Assembly (NCBI GenBank): GCA_964432595.1
Contig: CAYSOF010000014.1
Span: 62,001-126,000 of the forward strand
Source: DASYLJ01 sp964432595
GTDB lineage: Bacteria; Desulfobacterota; Binatia; DP-6
Direction of reading: 5' to 3'
Length of the DNA: 64,000 nt
The notes under the pieces are model-generated. The model was not told where the DNA came from and made no database searches. It saw only the letters and a list, made by a program, of their open reading frames with translations. The position numbers and the translations under genes are program-made. Below are positions 47,295-58,257 of this stretch, in pieces. Position 1 is the first letter of the stretch, and every line of letters begins with the position of its first letter.

Positions 47295-47690
47295 TCAGAG
47301 CAGCAGGAACTCGGAGAACCGCAGCTCGCCCGCGATCTCACGGCCGGCGACGCGGTTCACCACCTGCACCATCTGGGAGCGCAGCGACTCGCGCGCGATC
47401 GACGAGCGCACCATGTATTCGCTCTTGGTGCGCATCAGCTCGACCAGCGCATCCTTGATCGCGAGGTAGTTGCGGCTGAACGTCATGCCGCTCATCGTCC
47501 CGCGCAGCTCCACCTCGGCGGCGAAGACGCACGTGCCGTCGAACATCTTCGCCTTCGTCCGGCCGACGCGGGCCACCGCCGGTGCACCGGGCGTGGCCGT
47601 CCAGCGCCAGCCCCAGCCGGTCACGGCGATGATCGCGAGGATCACGAGCAGCGTCGTCACGACCGGCGCCGGGATGTTGCGGATGCGCAT
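47295..47690 (-). CDS. FliL-like single-pass membrane protein
   Basis: 131 aa. One N-terminal membrane helix (VVTTLLVILAIIAVTGWGW) and a periplasmic domain ending IKDALVELMRTKSEYMVRSS and LRSQMVQVVNRV, then LRFSEFLLL. That matches the FliL pattern (helix, L-R-x-x-hydrophobic helix, final F-x-E/D-F strand). FliL supports the flagellar stator, yet no flagellar gene is near. It could belong to a wider FliL/stomatin-like group. It abuts the previous convergent gene without a gap. Confidence 0.65.
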   Translation of the reverse strand: MRIRNIPAPVVTTLLVILAIIAVTGWGWRWTATPGAPAVARVGRTKAKMFDGTCVFAAEVELRGTMSGMTFSRNYLAIKDALVELMRTKSEYMVRSSIARESLRSQMVQVVNRVAGREIAGELRFSEFLLL

Positions 47691-47867
47691 GTCGCGGTCG
47701 AGAGGAGCAAGCCACGCGCCACCGGCGATGGCCGCATTTGTCGGGGCGCCCGGGCCCGGTACCGTCGATCCGGTGACGGCCCGTGCAGGATCGAGACGCC
47801 CGGCGCTGCGGCGTCCGCCGGGGCGGACATTCGTGCACGTGCCGGCGGGGCGTCCGGGGTCGCGTCG

Positions 47868-48692
47868 CTAGGACCGGGGATTCGCCGCGAAGAACTTCCA
47901 GAGCCGGTCGGACGCGCCGGTCGGCCACACGTGCCCCTGCCGTCCCTCGCACGCGACCACCGGCGCCTTGCACGCCTCGTAGCGCCGGCAGCCGTCGGCG
48001 GTCGTCGATCCGGCGCAGCCGTTCGCGCGCGCCCACCAGTCGCGTGCACCGCGCACCAGGTCCGGCTCCACGACCACGTCGGACGTTCCGTACAGCAGGA
48101 GGATCGGCATCGGACGCGACGGCGTGCACGACGCGAGATCCATGCCGCCCGCCACGGGGCCGACGGCGGCAATCCGTCCGCCCAGCCGGCAGCCGAGCAG
48201 GCTCGCGAAGAACCCGCCGTTCGACATGCCCGTCGCATAGACGCGGCGGCGGTCGATGCAGCGCTCTCGCTCGATGCGATCGAGCAGCTTCTCGACGAAC
48301 GTCCGGTCGACGTCGGCGTCGATGCCGATGTCCCATCCGCGGCCGAGCGTGCCGAGGAGGCGCACGCCGTCGTGCCCGTCGGGGAACACCGCGACGAACT
48401 GCTCGCGGCGCGCGAGCGCATCGAGGCCGGTCCACCGGCGCAGGCCCGCGGCGTCGTCGCGGAAGCCGTGGAACGCGAGGACGAGCGGCAACGGTCGGTC
48501 CGCGGGTACGGCGGGCGCGTCGAGCAAGTAGCGTCGCCCGTCCACCTCGCCGGCGACGCCGTCGGCCGCGGGCAGCGCACCCGCGCGGCAGCCGCTGCTC
48601 GGCTGCGATTCCGCCGCGAGGACCTGCCCGGCGAGACACAGCGCGACGACGATGGACAGTATCCCGGGCACGCGGATAGGACGCTCTATCAT
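47868..48692 (-). CDS. Exported PHB-depolymerase-family esterase
   Basis: 274 aa with signal peptide IRVPGILSIVVALCLAGQVLA. LVLAFHGFRDDA is the oxyanion region, YATGMSNGGFF (G-x-S-x-G, about 140) has the nucleophile Ser, LLYGTSDVVVEPD the acid and GHVWP the histidine. This is the LpqC/poly(3-hydroxybutyrate) depolymerase-like family, also containing feruloyl esterases. Extra cysteines (CRRYEACKAPVVACEG) probably form disulfides. ATG 48692 on this strand overlaps ATG 48691 of the divergent dehydrogenase (both within CATG); GTG 48671 is an alternative that would leave 19 nt between them. Confidence 0.85.
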   Translation of the reverse strand: MIERPIRVPGILSIVVALCLAGQVLAAESQPSSGCRAGALPAADGVAGEVDGRRYLLDAPAVPADRPLPLVLAFHGFRDDAAGLRRWTGLDALARREQFVAVFPDGHDGVRLLGTLGRGWDIGIDADVDRTFVEKLLDRIERERCIDRRRVYATGMSNGGFFASLLGCRLGGRIAAVGPVAGGMDLASCTPSRPMPILLLYGTSDVVVEPDLVRGARDWWARANGCAGSTTADGCRRYEACKAPVVACEGRQGHVWPTGASDRLWKFFAANPRS

Positions 48693-49731
48693 GAAGGCCC
48701 TCGTGTTCCATGGTCCCGGCGACGTGCGCTGCGACGGCGTCCCCGAGCCGACGATCCAGGCGCCCGACGCGGCGATCCTGCGCGTGACGGCCGCATCGAT
48801 CTGCGGCTCCGACCTGCACCTGTACCACGGGCGCCTGCCAACCGCGTCCGGCCTCATCGTCGGCCACGAGTTCGTCGGGGTCGTCGAAGCGGTGGGCCCG
48901 GCGGTGCGCTCGGTGCGGCCGGGCGACCGCGTGATCGCCCCGGGCGTCATTGGCTGCGGGACGTGCGCGGCGTGTCGCACCGGCCACGTCACCGCGTGCA
49001 CGGCCCGTGCGATGAAGGTCTACGGGATCACGCCGGCCCTGCAAGGCGGCCAGGCGGAGCTGGTCGAGGTGCCGCACGCCGACTTCAACACCGTGCCGAT
49101 CCCGCCGGGGCTCCACGACGAGGACGTCCTGTTCCTCACCGACATCCTCCCGACCGGCTACCAGGGGGCCGAGCGTGGCGACGTCAGGCCGGGCGACGTG
49201 GTCGCGATCCTCGGCGCGGGACCCATCGGGCTGACGTCGCTCATGTCGTCGCAGCTCATGGGCGCGGCGGAGGTGATCGTCGTCGATCCCGACCCGTCGC
49301 GGCGCGCGGCGGCCACGCGTTTCGGCGCCACGGCGGTCACACCCGACGACGCACCGGAGCACGTCCTCGCGGCCACGAACGGCCGCGGCGCCGACGTCGC
49401 GATCGAGGCGGTGGGACGGCAGGAGACGCTGGAGGCCGCGGTGGCGCTGGTGCGCGTCGGCGGCCGCGTCTCGGTCGTCGGCGTCTTCGTCGAGCCCACG
49501 ATGCCCTTCCCCATCGGCCCGGCGTTCATGAAGGACGTCACACTGCGCATCGGGCTGGCCGACGTCCCGCGCCACCTGCCGCCGCTGCTGGCGCTCGTGC
49601 AGCGCGGCCGCCTGAAGCCGCGCGAGCTCGTGACGCACCGGCTGGGGCTCCGCGACGGTCGCGACGCATACCGCCTCTTCGACGAGCGGCGCGACGGCTG
49701 TCTCAAGATCGTGCTGGACCCCGGCGCATGA
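48691..49731 (+). CDS. Zinc-dependent medium-chain alcohol dehydrogenase
   Basis: 346 aa. Catalytic zinc ligands are in SICGSDLHLYHG and GHEFVGVVEAVG. The structural zinc cysteines are CGTCAACRTGHVTAC. The NAD(P) site is VAILGAGPIGLTS, then VVDPDPSRRAAATRFGA. The MKALVFHGPGDVR start is typical of the glutathione-independent formaldehyde/threonine dehydrogenase-like branch. Start ATG 48691 has AGGA 9 nt upstream. Its TGA overlaps the ATG of the antiporter gene (ATGA). Confidence 0.93.
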   Translation: MKALVFHGPGDVRCDGVPEPTIQAPDAAILRVTAASICGSDLHLYHGRLPTASGLIVGHEFVGVVEAVGPAVRSVRPGDRVIAPGVIGCGTCAACRTGHVTACTARAMKVYGITPALQGGQAELVEVPHADFNTVPIPPGLHDEDVLFLTDILPTGYQGAERGDVRPGDVVAILGAGPIGLTSLMSSQLMGAAEVIVVDPDPSRRAAATRFGATAVTPDDAPEHVLAATNGRGADVAIEAVGRQETLEAAVALVRVGGRVSVVGVFVEPTMPFPIGPAFMKDVTLRIGLADVPRHLPPLLALVQRGRLKPRELVTHRLGLRDGRDAYRLFDERRDGCLKIVLDPGA

Positions 49732-51512
49732 ACGGGCTGGCAGCCGCGGTCGTGTTCCTGACGGCCGTGGTGGTGGCCGTCCCCCTGTTCCGTCGCGCCC
49801 GGCTCGGCGGTGTCCTCGGCTACCTGGTGACGGGCGCGCTGCTCGGGCCGCTCGGGCTCGGCATCCTGCCCAGGACCGAGGACGCCCGACACGTGGCCGA
49901 GTTCGGCGTCGTCCTCCTGATGTTCCTGATCGGCCTCGAGCTCGAGCCGCGCCGGCTCTGGGCGCAGCGGACGGCGGTGTTCGGGCTCGGCGGCGCGCAG
50001 GTGCTGGCGACCGGCGCGGCGCTCGCCGTCGCCGCCATGTGGATCGGCGCCGGCGCACGGCCCGCGATCGTGCTCGGCCTCTCGCTGGCGCTCTCGTCGA
50101 CCGCCCTCGTACTGCAGCTCCTCGGCGAACGGCGCGAGCTCACCGTGCGGCACGGGCGCGACGCGTTCGCCGTCCTGCTGCTGCAGGACCTCGCGGTGCT
50201 CCCGCTGGTGGCCCTCGTGCCCACGCTGGGCGGCGGTCCGGGCGTTGGGACGCCGGACGACTCCCCGATCGTGGCCACGCTCCGACTGCTCGCCGTCGTC
50301 GCGTTCCTCGTCGCCCTGAGCCGCCTCGCGATCCGCCCGCTCTTCCGCCACGTCGTCGCGACGCGCAGCGAGGAGGTGTACGTCGCCGCGTCGCTGCTGG
50401 TTGTCTGCAGCGCCGCGCTGGTCGTCCATCTGGCGGGGCTGTCGATGTCGCTCGGCGCCTTCCTGGCGGGGATGCTCCTCGCCGACTCGCAGTACCGCCA
50501 CCAGATCGAAGCTGACGTCCTGCCGTTCAAGCACCTGCTGCTCGGGCTCTTCTTCGCGTCGGTCGGCATGGCGGCCGATCCGCGCTTGCTGATCACGCAA
50601 CCGGTGGCGATCGTCGGGCTCACGCTGGGTCTCATGGCGATCAAGGCATCCGTCGCGGGTCTCCTCGCCCTGGCGTTCGGCGCCGGCGGACGGTCGGCCC
50701 TGCGGCTCGGGCTGGTGCTCGCGCAGGGCGGCGAGTTCGCGTTCGTGATCCTGGCCCTGGCCCGCGCGCACGCGCTCCTCGACGACGCGACCGAGCGGAT
50801 GCTCGTCATGGTCATCACCCTGTCGATGGCGACGACGCCGCTACTGCTGGCCGTCGCCGATCGCGTGCTCGGACACGTTCGCTACGCGAGCAACGAGCCC
50901 GCGGCGACCGACGACGTGCCGGCGCCGGTGCTCATCGCCGGCATGGGCTCCTTCGGCCGCGGCGTCGCCATGGTGCTCCGCGCCGCGCACGTCCCGTTCG
51001 TCGCCTTCGACCGCGACCGCGATCGCGTGGAGCTGGCGCGCCGGCTCGGTGTTCCCGTGTGCGTCGGCGACGGCACCCGCCTCGACTTCTTGCGCGTGCT
51101 TGGGCTCGAGCGCGCGGCGGCGCTGGTGCTCGCCATCGACGACGAGGCGGCCTCGCTCCGCCTGGCGACGCTGGCACGAGCGCACGCGCCGGACGTCGCC
51201 GTCCTGGCCCGCGCCCGCTCCCGCCTCCACGCGCATCGCCTCCTGACGCTCGGCGCGGCGCACGTCCAGCGCGACGTCCTGCCGGCCAGCCTCGCGATCG
51301 CCGATCGGGTGCTCCGACACCTGGGCATGGACGTCGCGGAGGCGGAACACGTCGTCGACCGCTGCCGCGCGTGGGACGAAGAGGTCTTCGCCCGCCAGCA
51401 GGCACTCCACGAGGACGAGGCCGCCTGGCTCGCCGACTCGCGCGAGGCCGCCCAGGAGCTCGAGCGCCTCCTCGAGCTGGACACCGCGACGCCCGAGCCC
51501 CCCTCCACCTGA
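49728..51512 (+). CDS. CPA2-family cation/proton antiporter with RCK domain (KefB/KefC-like)
   Basis: 594 aa. About twelve membrane segments (1-390), with the CPA2 marks GVVLLMFLIGLELEP, SSTALVLQLL and DAFAVLLLQDLAVLP. Then a TrkA-N/RCK nucleotide-binding domain from about 400: VLIAGMGSFGRGVAMVL, FDRDRDRVELARRLG, VCVGDGTRLDFLRVLG. It should exchange K+ or Na+ for protons under nucleotide or glutathione-adduct control. The co-translated dehydrogenase upstream recalls detoxification pairs of Kef systems with electrophile-handling enzymes, but that link is inference. Confidence 0.93.
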   Translation: MNGLAAAVVFLTAVVVAVPLFRRARLGGVLGYLVTGALLGPLGLGILPRTEDARHVAEFGVVLLMFLIGLELEPRRLWAQRTAVFGLGGAQVLATGAALAVAAMWIGAGARPAIVLGLSLALSSTALVLQLLGERRELTVRHGRDAFAVLLLQDLAVLPLVALVPTLGGGPGVGTPDDSPIVATLRLLAVVAFLVALSRLAIRPLFRHVVATRSEEVYVAASLLVVCSAALVVHLAGLSMSLGAFLAGMLLADSQYRHQIEADVLPFKHLLLGLFFASVGMAADPRLLITQPVAIVGLTLGLMAIKASVAGLLALAFGAGGRSALRLGLVLAQGGEFAFVILALARAHALLDDATERMLVMVITLSMATTPLLLAVADRVLGHVRYASNEPAATDDVPAPVLIAGMGSFGRGVAMVLRAAHVPFVAFDRDRDRVELARRLGVPVCVGDGTRLDFLRVLGLERAAALVLAIDDEAASLRLATLARAHAPDVAVLARARSRLHAHRLLTLGAAHVQRDVLPASLAIADRVLRHLGMDVAEAEHVVDRCRAWDEEVFARQQALHEDEAAWLADSREAAQELERLLELDTATPEPPST

Positions 51513-51564
51513 GGTCCGAACGGGTCGCCGTGCTGCGCCCGGCCGAAATGGCGACGCCGGGCGA

Positions 51565-52803
51565 CTACCCGTCGAAGCGCTTCAGGACGAGCGACGCGTT
51601 CGCCCCCCCGAAGCCGAACGAGTTCGACACCGCGATCCGCACGTTCGCCCGGCGCGCCTCGTGCGGAACGTAGTCGAGGTCGCAGGCCGGATCCGGATCG
51701 TCGAGGTTGATCGTCGGCGTGATGATGCCGGTCTCGAGCGTCTTCGCGACGATCAGCGCCTCCAGCGCGCCCGATGCGCCGATCAGATGCCCCGTCATCG
51801 ACTTCGTCGCGCTGACCGCGAGCTTGCGCGCGTGGTCGCCGAAGACCGACTTGATGCCTTGCGTCTCGTTGACGTCGCCGAGCGGCGTGGACGTCGCGTG
51901 CGCGTTCACGTAGTCGACCTCGTCGGGGCGGATGCCCGCGCTCTGGATCGCCGCGTTCATGCACGCCGCCGCGCCGATGCCGTCCGGCAGCGGCGCGGCG
52001 ATGTGGAACGCCTCGCTGCCCGTCGCGTAGCCGATGATCTCGGCGTAGATCTTCGCGCCGCGCGCCTGCGCGTGCTCGAGCGACTCGACGATCAGCATCG
52101 CGGAGCCCTCGGAGAGGACGAACCCGTCGCGGTCCTTGTCGAACGGCCGGCTCGCCTTCTCCGGCTCGTCGTTCCGGAAGGACACGGCACGCGAGTTCGA
52201 GAAGCCGGCGATCTCCGTCGGATCGATCAGCGCATCGGTGCCGCCGGCGATGACCGCGTCGCAGATGCCTTCCCGCACGTAGCGCCACGCCTCGCCGACG
52301 CCGTTCAGCCCCGATGCACACGCATTGCCGATCGTGAAGTTCGGGCCGCGCACCTGCAGACGGATCGCGATCTGGCCGGCGCCGAGGCTCGTCGTGATCG
52401 CCGTGATGTAGAACGGCGACACCGAATCGGGCCCCTCCAGGTTGTAGTTCGTGACGGTCTTGAAGATCGTGCGCGCGCCGCCGTTGTTGTTGCCGAGCAG
52501 GACGCCGATCCGCAGGCTGTTCTCCGGCGTGATGGGGAGCTTCGCGTCGTCGACCGCCATCACCGACGCCGCCACGGCGTAGCGCGCGAAGTCGTCCATG
52601 CGCTTCAGGTGTTTCGCCGGCATGTACTTCGACGGTTCGAAGCCCCGCACCTCGCCGGCGATGCGGCACTTCTGGTTCGAGACGTCGAAGTAGGTGATCG
52701 GTCCGATGCCCGACTTGCCTGCGACCGCGTTCTCCCAGATCGCGTCGGCGCCGATGCCGATCGGGCTCACACCGCCCAGGCCGGTGATGACGACTCGCTT
52801 CAT
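51565..52803 (-). CDS. fabF: 3-oxoacyl-ACP synthase II (KAS II)
   Basis: 412 aa, family length. The Cys-His-His triad is complete: GNACASG (Cys about 160), NAHATSTPLGD (His) and KSMTGHLIGASG (His after conserved Lys). Ends NSFGFGGANASLVLKRF, diagnostic of KAS I/II. It condenses malonyl-ACP with acyl-ACP in fatty acid elongation. No acpP or fabG is adjacent; instead the gene overlaps the topoisomerase subunit gene (ATGA), an unusual partner. It may be a specialised copy. Confidence 0.96.
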   Translation of the reverse strand: MKRVVITGLGGVSPIGIGADAIWENAVAGKSGIGPITYFDVSNQKCRIAGEVRGFEPSKYMPAKHLKRMDDFARYAVAASVMAVDDAKLPITPENSLRIGVLLGNNNGGARTIFKTVTNYNLEGPDSVSPFYITAITTSLGAGQIAIRLQVRGPNFTIGNACASGLNGVGEAWRYVREGICDAVIAGGTDALIDPTEIAGFSNSRAVSFRNDEPEKASRPFDKDRDGFVLSEGSAMLIVESLEHAQARGAKIYAEIIGYATGSEAFHIAAPLPDGIGAAACMNAAIQSAGIRPDEVDYVNAHATSTPLGDVNETQGIKSVFGDHARKLAVSATKSMTGHLIGASGALEALIVAKTLETGIITPTINLDDPDPACDLDYVPHEARRANVRIAVSNSFGFGGANASLVLKRFDG

Positions 52804-54710
52804 ACGTCGACCTCGTCCACGCGCGGGGCGCGCTCCATGATGAACTCGAAGCGGGGCGCGACGTCGCGTCCCATGAGCGTCTGGATCGCCTGCTCGGTGC
52901 CGGCGGCGTCGTCGATGCGGACCCGCAGCAGCGCGCGCCGCGCGGGGTCGAGGGTCGTCTCCTTCAGCGTCGAGGGATTCATCTCGCCGAGGCCCTTGAA
53001 GCGCTGCACCTGCACCTTGTCGCGCTGCCCGTTGAGGCCCGCGAGGAACTTCTCCTTCGCCGCATCGTCCTTCGCCCAGTGCACCTGCTTGCCGACGTCG
53101 ATCCGATACAGCGGCGGCTGGGCGATGTACACATGCCCGGCGCCGATCAGCTGCGGCAAGTGCCGATAGAAGAAGGTGAGCAGGAGGGTGCAGATGTGAT
53201 GGCCGTCGGAGTCGGCGTCCATCAGCAGGCAGATCTTGTGGTAGCGGAGCTTCGCGAGGTCGAAGTCTTTCCCGGCGCCGCAGCCGAGCGCCGAGACGAT
53301 GTCGGCGAGCTCCTTGTTGGCGAGCACCTTCGTCACCGACGCCTGCTCGGTGTTCAGCACCTTGCCGCGGAGCGGGAGGATGGCCTGGAACGTGCGGTCG
53401 CGCCCCTGCTTCGCGGAGCCGCCGGCGGAGTCACCCTCGACGAGGAACAGCTCGCACTCGACGGGGTCGGTCGAGCTGCAGTCGGCGAGTTTGCCGGGCA
53501 GGTTCAGGCGGTGCGAGATCGCGCCCTTCCGCTGCACCTGCGCCGCCGCCGCGCGCGACGCCGTCCGCGCCTTCGCCGCCAGCACGACGCGCGCCGCCAC
53601 CGCATCGCCGGCGGAACGGTTCGCATTGAGCGCGTTCTCGAGCGCCGTGCGGACGATGCCGTCGATGACGGGCGTCACCTCGGTGTTGTTGAGGCGCTCC
53701 TTCGTCTGGCCCTGGAACTGCGGCTGCGAGATCTTGATCGACAGGAGCGCCAGCAGCCCCTCGCGCGCGTCCTCGGCGGTGATCGTGAGCCCGCGCGGCA
53801 CGAGGTTGTGCACCTCGAGGTAGTTGCGCACGGCCTTCACGATGCCGGACTTGAGGCCGTTTTCGTGCGCGCCGCCCGACGTCGTCGGAATGCCGTTCAC
53901 GAACGAGTGGACGCGCTCCGTCGTGTCTTCCGTCCAGGTGAGCGCGCACTCGACGTGGACGCCGTCCTGGTCCTTCGTGATCGCGGTGATCTCGCCGGCG
54001 AGCGGCTTCTGGCCGAGCTCCTTCGCGAGCTTCTCGAGGTACGCGCGCAGGCCGTCCTCGTAGTGGAACGTGACGGACGTCCCGGCGCCCTCGTCCTGGT
54101 ACTCGATCGACAGGCCGCCGTGCAGGTACGCCTTCGCCTCGAGCCGCTCGGCGATGAGCTTCGAATCGAAGCGCACGCTCGGAAAGATCTGCGGATCCGG
54201 CCGGAAGTAGATGCTCGTGCCGGTACCGCGCGCGCCGCCCAGCTTCTTGAGCGGACTCGTCGCCTTGCCGCGCGCGAAGCTCTGCTCGTACTCGGCGCCG
54301 TCGCGCTTGACGCGCGCGACGAGCTTCTCGGCCAGCGCGTTCACCACCGACGCGCCGACGCCGTGGAGACCGCCCGAGTGGAAGTAGCTCTTCGCCTCGA
54401 ACTTGCCGCCCGCGTGCAGGGTCGTGAGGATCAGCTCCAGCGCCGGCTTCTTGTGCTGCGCGTGCTTGTCGACGGGGATGCCGCGGCCGTTGTCGGTGAC
54501 GGTCATCGACGCGCCGTCCTTGTGGAGGACGACCTTGATCTTGTCGGCGTGCCCGTTCATCGCCTCGTCGACGGAGTTGTCGACGATCTCCCACAGGAGA
54601 TGGTGCAGGCCGGCGGCGTCGACGCCGCCGATGTACATGCCGGGCCGGCGCCGGACGGGCTCGAGCCCCTCCAGCACCACGATGTCTTTTGCGGAATAGC
54701 TGGCTGCCAT
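52800..54710 (-). CDS. parE: Type IIA topoisomerase ATPase subunit (ParE/GyrB type)
   Basis: 636 aa, ParE-sized. GHKL ATPase: EIVDNSVDEAMNG, TVTDNGRGIPVD and SGGLHGVGASVVNAL. TOPRIM: VEGDSAGGSAKQGRDRTFQA and LLMDADSDGHHICTLLL. Family end GEMNPSTLKETTLDP. Start ATG 54710 has GAGGA 8 nt upstream and lies 11 nt after the partner gene. Together they form an A2B2 enzyme that decatenates or supercoils DNA. The ParE label rests on the partner lacking a gyrase box; a second, true gyrase is expected elsewhere. Confidence 0.93.
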   Translation of the reverse strand: MAASYSAKDIVVLEGLEPVRRRPGMYIGGVDAAGLHHLLWEIVDNSVDEAMNGHADKIKVVLHKDGASMTVTDNGRGIPVDKHAQHKKPALELILTTLHAGGKFEAKSYFHSGGLHGVGASVVNALAEKLVARVKRDGAEYEQSFARGKATSPLKKLGGARGTGTSIYFRPDPQIFPSVRFDSKLIAERLEAKAYLHGGLSIEYQDEGAGTSVTFHYEDGLRAYLEKLAKELGQKPLAGEITAITKDQDGVHVECALTWTEDTTERVHSFVNGIPTTSGGAHENGLKSGIVKAVRNYLEVHNLVPRGLTITAEDAREGLLALLSIKISQPQFQGQTKERLNNTEVTPVIDGIVRTALENALNANRSAGDAVAARVVLAAKARTASRAAAAQVQRKGAISHRLNLPGKLADCSSTDPVECELFLVEGDSAGGSAKQGRDRTFQAILPLRGKVLNTEQASVTKVLANKELADIVSALGCGAGKDFDLAKLRYHKICLLMDADSDGHHICTLLLTFFYRHLPQLIGAGHVYIAQPPLYRIDVGKQVHWAKDDAAKEKFLAGLNGQRDKVQVQRFKGLGEMNPSTLKETTLDPARRALLRVRIDDAAGTEQAIQTLMGRDVAPRFEFIMERAPRVDEVDV

Positions 54711-54721
54711 CGATCCGTTCC

Positions 54722-57016
<2,295 letters not shown>

Positions 57017-57046
57017 CGTCCTCCCCGCAGCCGCAGAAGCCGGCGC

Positions 57047-57055
57047 ATCTTACCA
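57047..57055 (-). promoter_or_regulatory. Extended -10 promoter for the topoisomerase operon
   Basis: Minus strand TGGTAAGAT (57055-57047), an extended -10 element (TGn-TAAGAT). No good -35 hexamer. RNA would start near 57040, giving about a 24-nt leader with the GGGGAGG site. Confidence 0.45.
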
Positions 57056-57206
57056 ATCCGGGCGACGAAGGCGAGTGGTCGGGCACGCTCCGTGCGGAAT
57101 GCCGTGGCACTGCGCATCGCCGCGGCGCGCACGCACGAGCCGGCGTCCGGCGGGCACTTCTGCATGATTCGTTCTGTGGCAGGCGTCGCATATTCCGACA
57201 CCTCCG

Positions 57207-57222
57207 TGGCACCGCCCTTGCT
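57207..57222 (+). promoter_or_regulatory. Sigma-54 (RpoN) type -24/-12 promoter
   Basis: TGGCAC-CGCCC-TTGCT matches the sigma-54 consensus TGGCAC-N5-TTGCW at every fixed base. RNA would start near 57233, upstream of the 80-aa gene at 57256. I did not recognise an enhancer-binding protein site in the 190 nt upstream. Confidence 0.6.
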
Positions 57223-57255
57223 GATAGGGACCCCGTGCAGAACGGAGGTCGCCCA

Positions 57256-57498
57256 GTGAAGGTCTCGATCCTCCTCAGCGCCGGGGATCCGGACGCCGAC
57301 GGCGTCACGGTGTCCACGACGCTCGAGATCGACCTGGACGACCCTCGTTGGCAGGCCTGGCTCGTCGACGCCGTCGCGGGTCAGGCAAAGGAAGGCGCCC
57401 GGCAGCTGCGCGACGAGCTGATCGCGCAGCAGGGGCTCCCGGTGACGGGCTTCGTACCGCTGTCCGCGGTGCTGCCTGCCGCCGGCGCTGGACGCTGA
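57256..57498 (+). CDS. Small hypothetical protein behind a sigma-54-type promoter
   Basis: 80 aa from GTG 57256, chosen because GGAGG is exactly 7 nt upstream. Begins KVSILLSAGDPDADGVTVST, then an amphipathic helix (WQAWLVDAVAGQAKEGARQL) and an Ala/Pro-rich end. Soluble and acidic. No family recognised. The sigma-54-type promoter suggests expression under nitrogen limitation, stress or another activator-controlled state. Two hairpins follow the stop. Confidence 0.6.
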   Translation: MKVSILLSAGDPDADGVTVSTTLEIDLDDPRWQAWLVDAVAGQAKEGARQLRDELIAQQGLPVTGFVPLSAVLPAAGAGR

Positions 57499-57503
57499 CC
57501 TTC

Positions 57504-57521
57504 GAAGGGCTTCCGCCCTTC
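57504..57521 (+). terminator. 7-bp hairpin after the small gene
   Basis: GAAGGGC (57504-57510), loop TTCC, GCCCTTC (57515-57521), 5 nt past the stop codon. Confidence 0.6.
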
Positions 57522-57532
57522 AGCCGCTGCCG

Positions 57533-57567
57533 GCCGTGCCGGGCGTCGATCAGGCGCCCGGCACGGC
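57533..57567 (+). terminator. 13-bp perfect hairpin, second terminator
   Basis: GCCGTGCCGGGCG (57533-57545) and CGCCCGGCACGGC (57555-57567) around a 9-nt loop. It insulates the kinase gene downstream. No T-run. Confidence 0.6.
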
Positions 57568-57630
57568 TCCGAGGCGGTCCGCGAGCGCGGATTGACGTCC
57601 GGGAGGGGACGTCCGATATGGACGCCCCCG

Positions 57631-58254
57631 GTGAGCTCTCACGATCGCCGCCCCGCCTGGCCCGACGTCCTGCTGGTGAACGGACCGTCGAGCGCCGGCA
57701 AGACCACGCTCTGCCGGACCCTCCAGGCGGCGATCGCCGAACCCTATCTCGTCGCGGGCTTCGACGATTTCGTCGCCATGACGGCGCCGCGATACTACCG
57801 CGGCGCCGACACCGGCCGGCAGGACGAGCGCGACGCGTTCACCGCGTTGGGCGTCGAGATGGAGACCACCTCGGTCCCCGGCGCGCCGATCAGCGTCACC
57901 GCCCGGTTCGGGCCGGTGTTCCGGCGCGTCATCGACGCGATGGCGCCCGCGGTGCGCGCGCTGGTCGACGGCGGCAACGGCGTGATCTTCGACCACGTGC
58001 TGCACGACGCGGCGATGTACGAGAGCTGCCGGCGCGCCTTCACCGGTCTGGACGTGTTCGCGATCGGCGTCACGTGCCCCATCGGGATCCTCGAGGCGCG
58101 CGAGCGCGGGCGCGGCGACCGGGTGCTCGGCCGGGCACGTGGCCTGGCCGACGTGGTGCACGGCTTCCTGCGCTACGACGTCATGGTCGACACGGGATCG
58201 ACTGCACCAGCCGACTGTGTGACGGCCATCCTGTCGGCGTTGTCGCGGCGCTGA
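57631..58254 (+). CDS. Chloramphenicol phosphotransferase-like small kinase
   Basis: About 207 aa. P-loop LLVNGPSSAGKTTLCRTLQA near the start, FDDFVAM carrying the acidic residue of the CPT family, GNGVIFDHVLHD and GVTCPIGILEARERGRGDR. This is the chloramphenicol O-phosphotransferase-like P-loop family; many members phosphorylate unknown hydroxyl compounds, so drug resistance should not be assumed. The start is uncertain: GTG 57631 has no ribosome site, TTG 57592 is possible, and the well-placed ATG 57618 (after GGGAGGGG) is out of frame. Confidence 0.75.
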   Translation: MSSHDRRPAWPDVLLVNGPSSAGKTTLCRTLQAAIAEPYLVAGFDDFVAMTAPRYYRGADTGRQDERDAFTALGVEMETTSVPGAPISVTARFGPVFRRVIDAMAPAVRALVDGGNGVIFDHVLHDAAMYESCRRAFTGLDVFAIGVTCPIGILEARERGRGDRVLGRARGLADVVHGFLRYDVMVDTGSTAPADCVTAILSALSRR

Positions 58255-58257
58255 CGG

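Noticed and set aside
57618..57620. ATG with strong GGGAGGGG as start of the CPT-like kinase
   Set aside because: Out of frame with the P-loop frame and its own frame has no recognisable protein; a sequencing frameshift would be needed.
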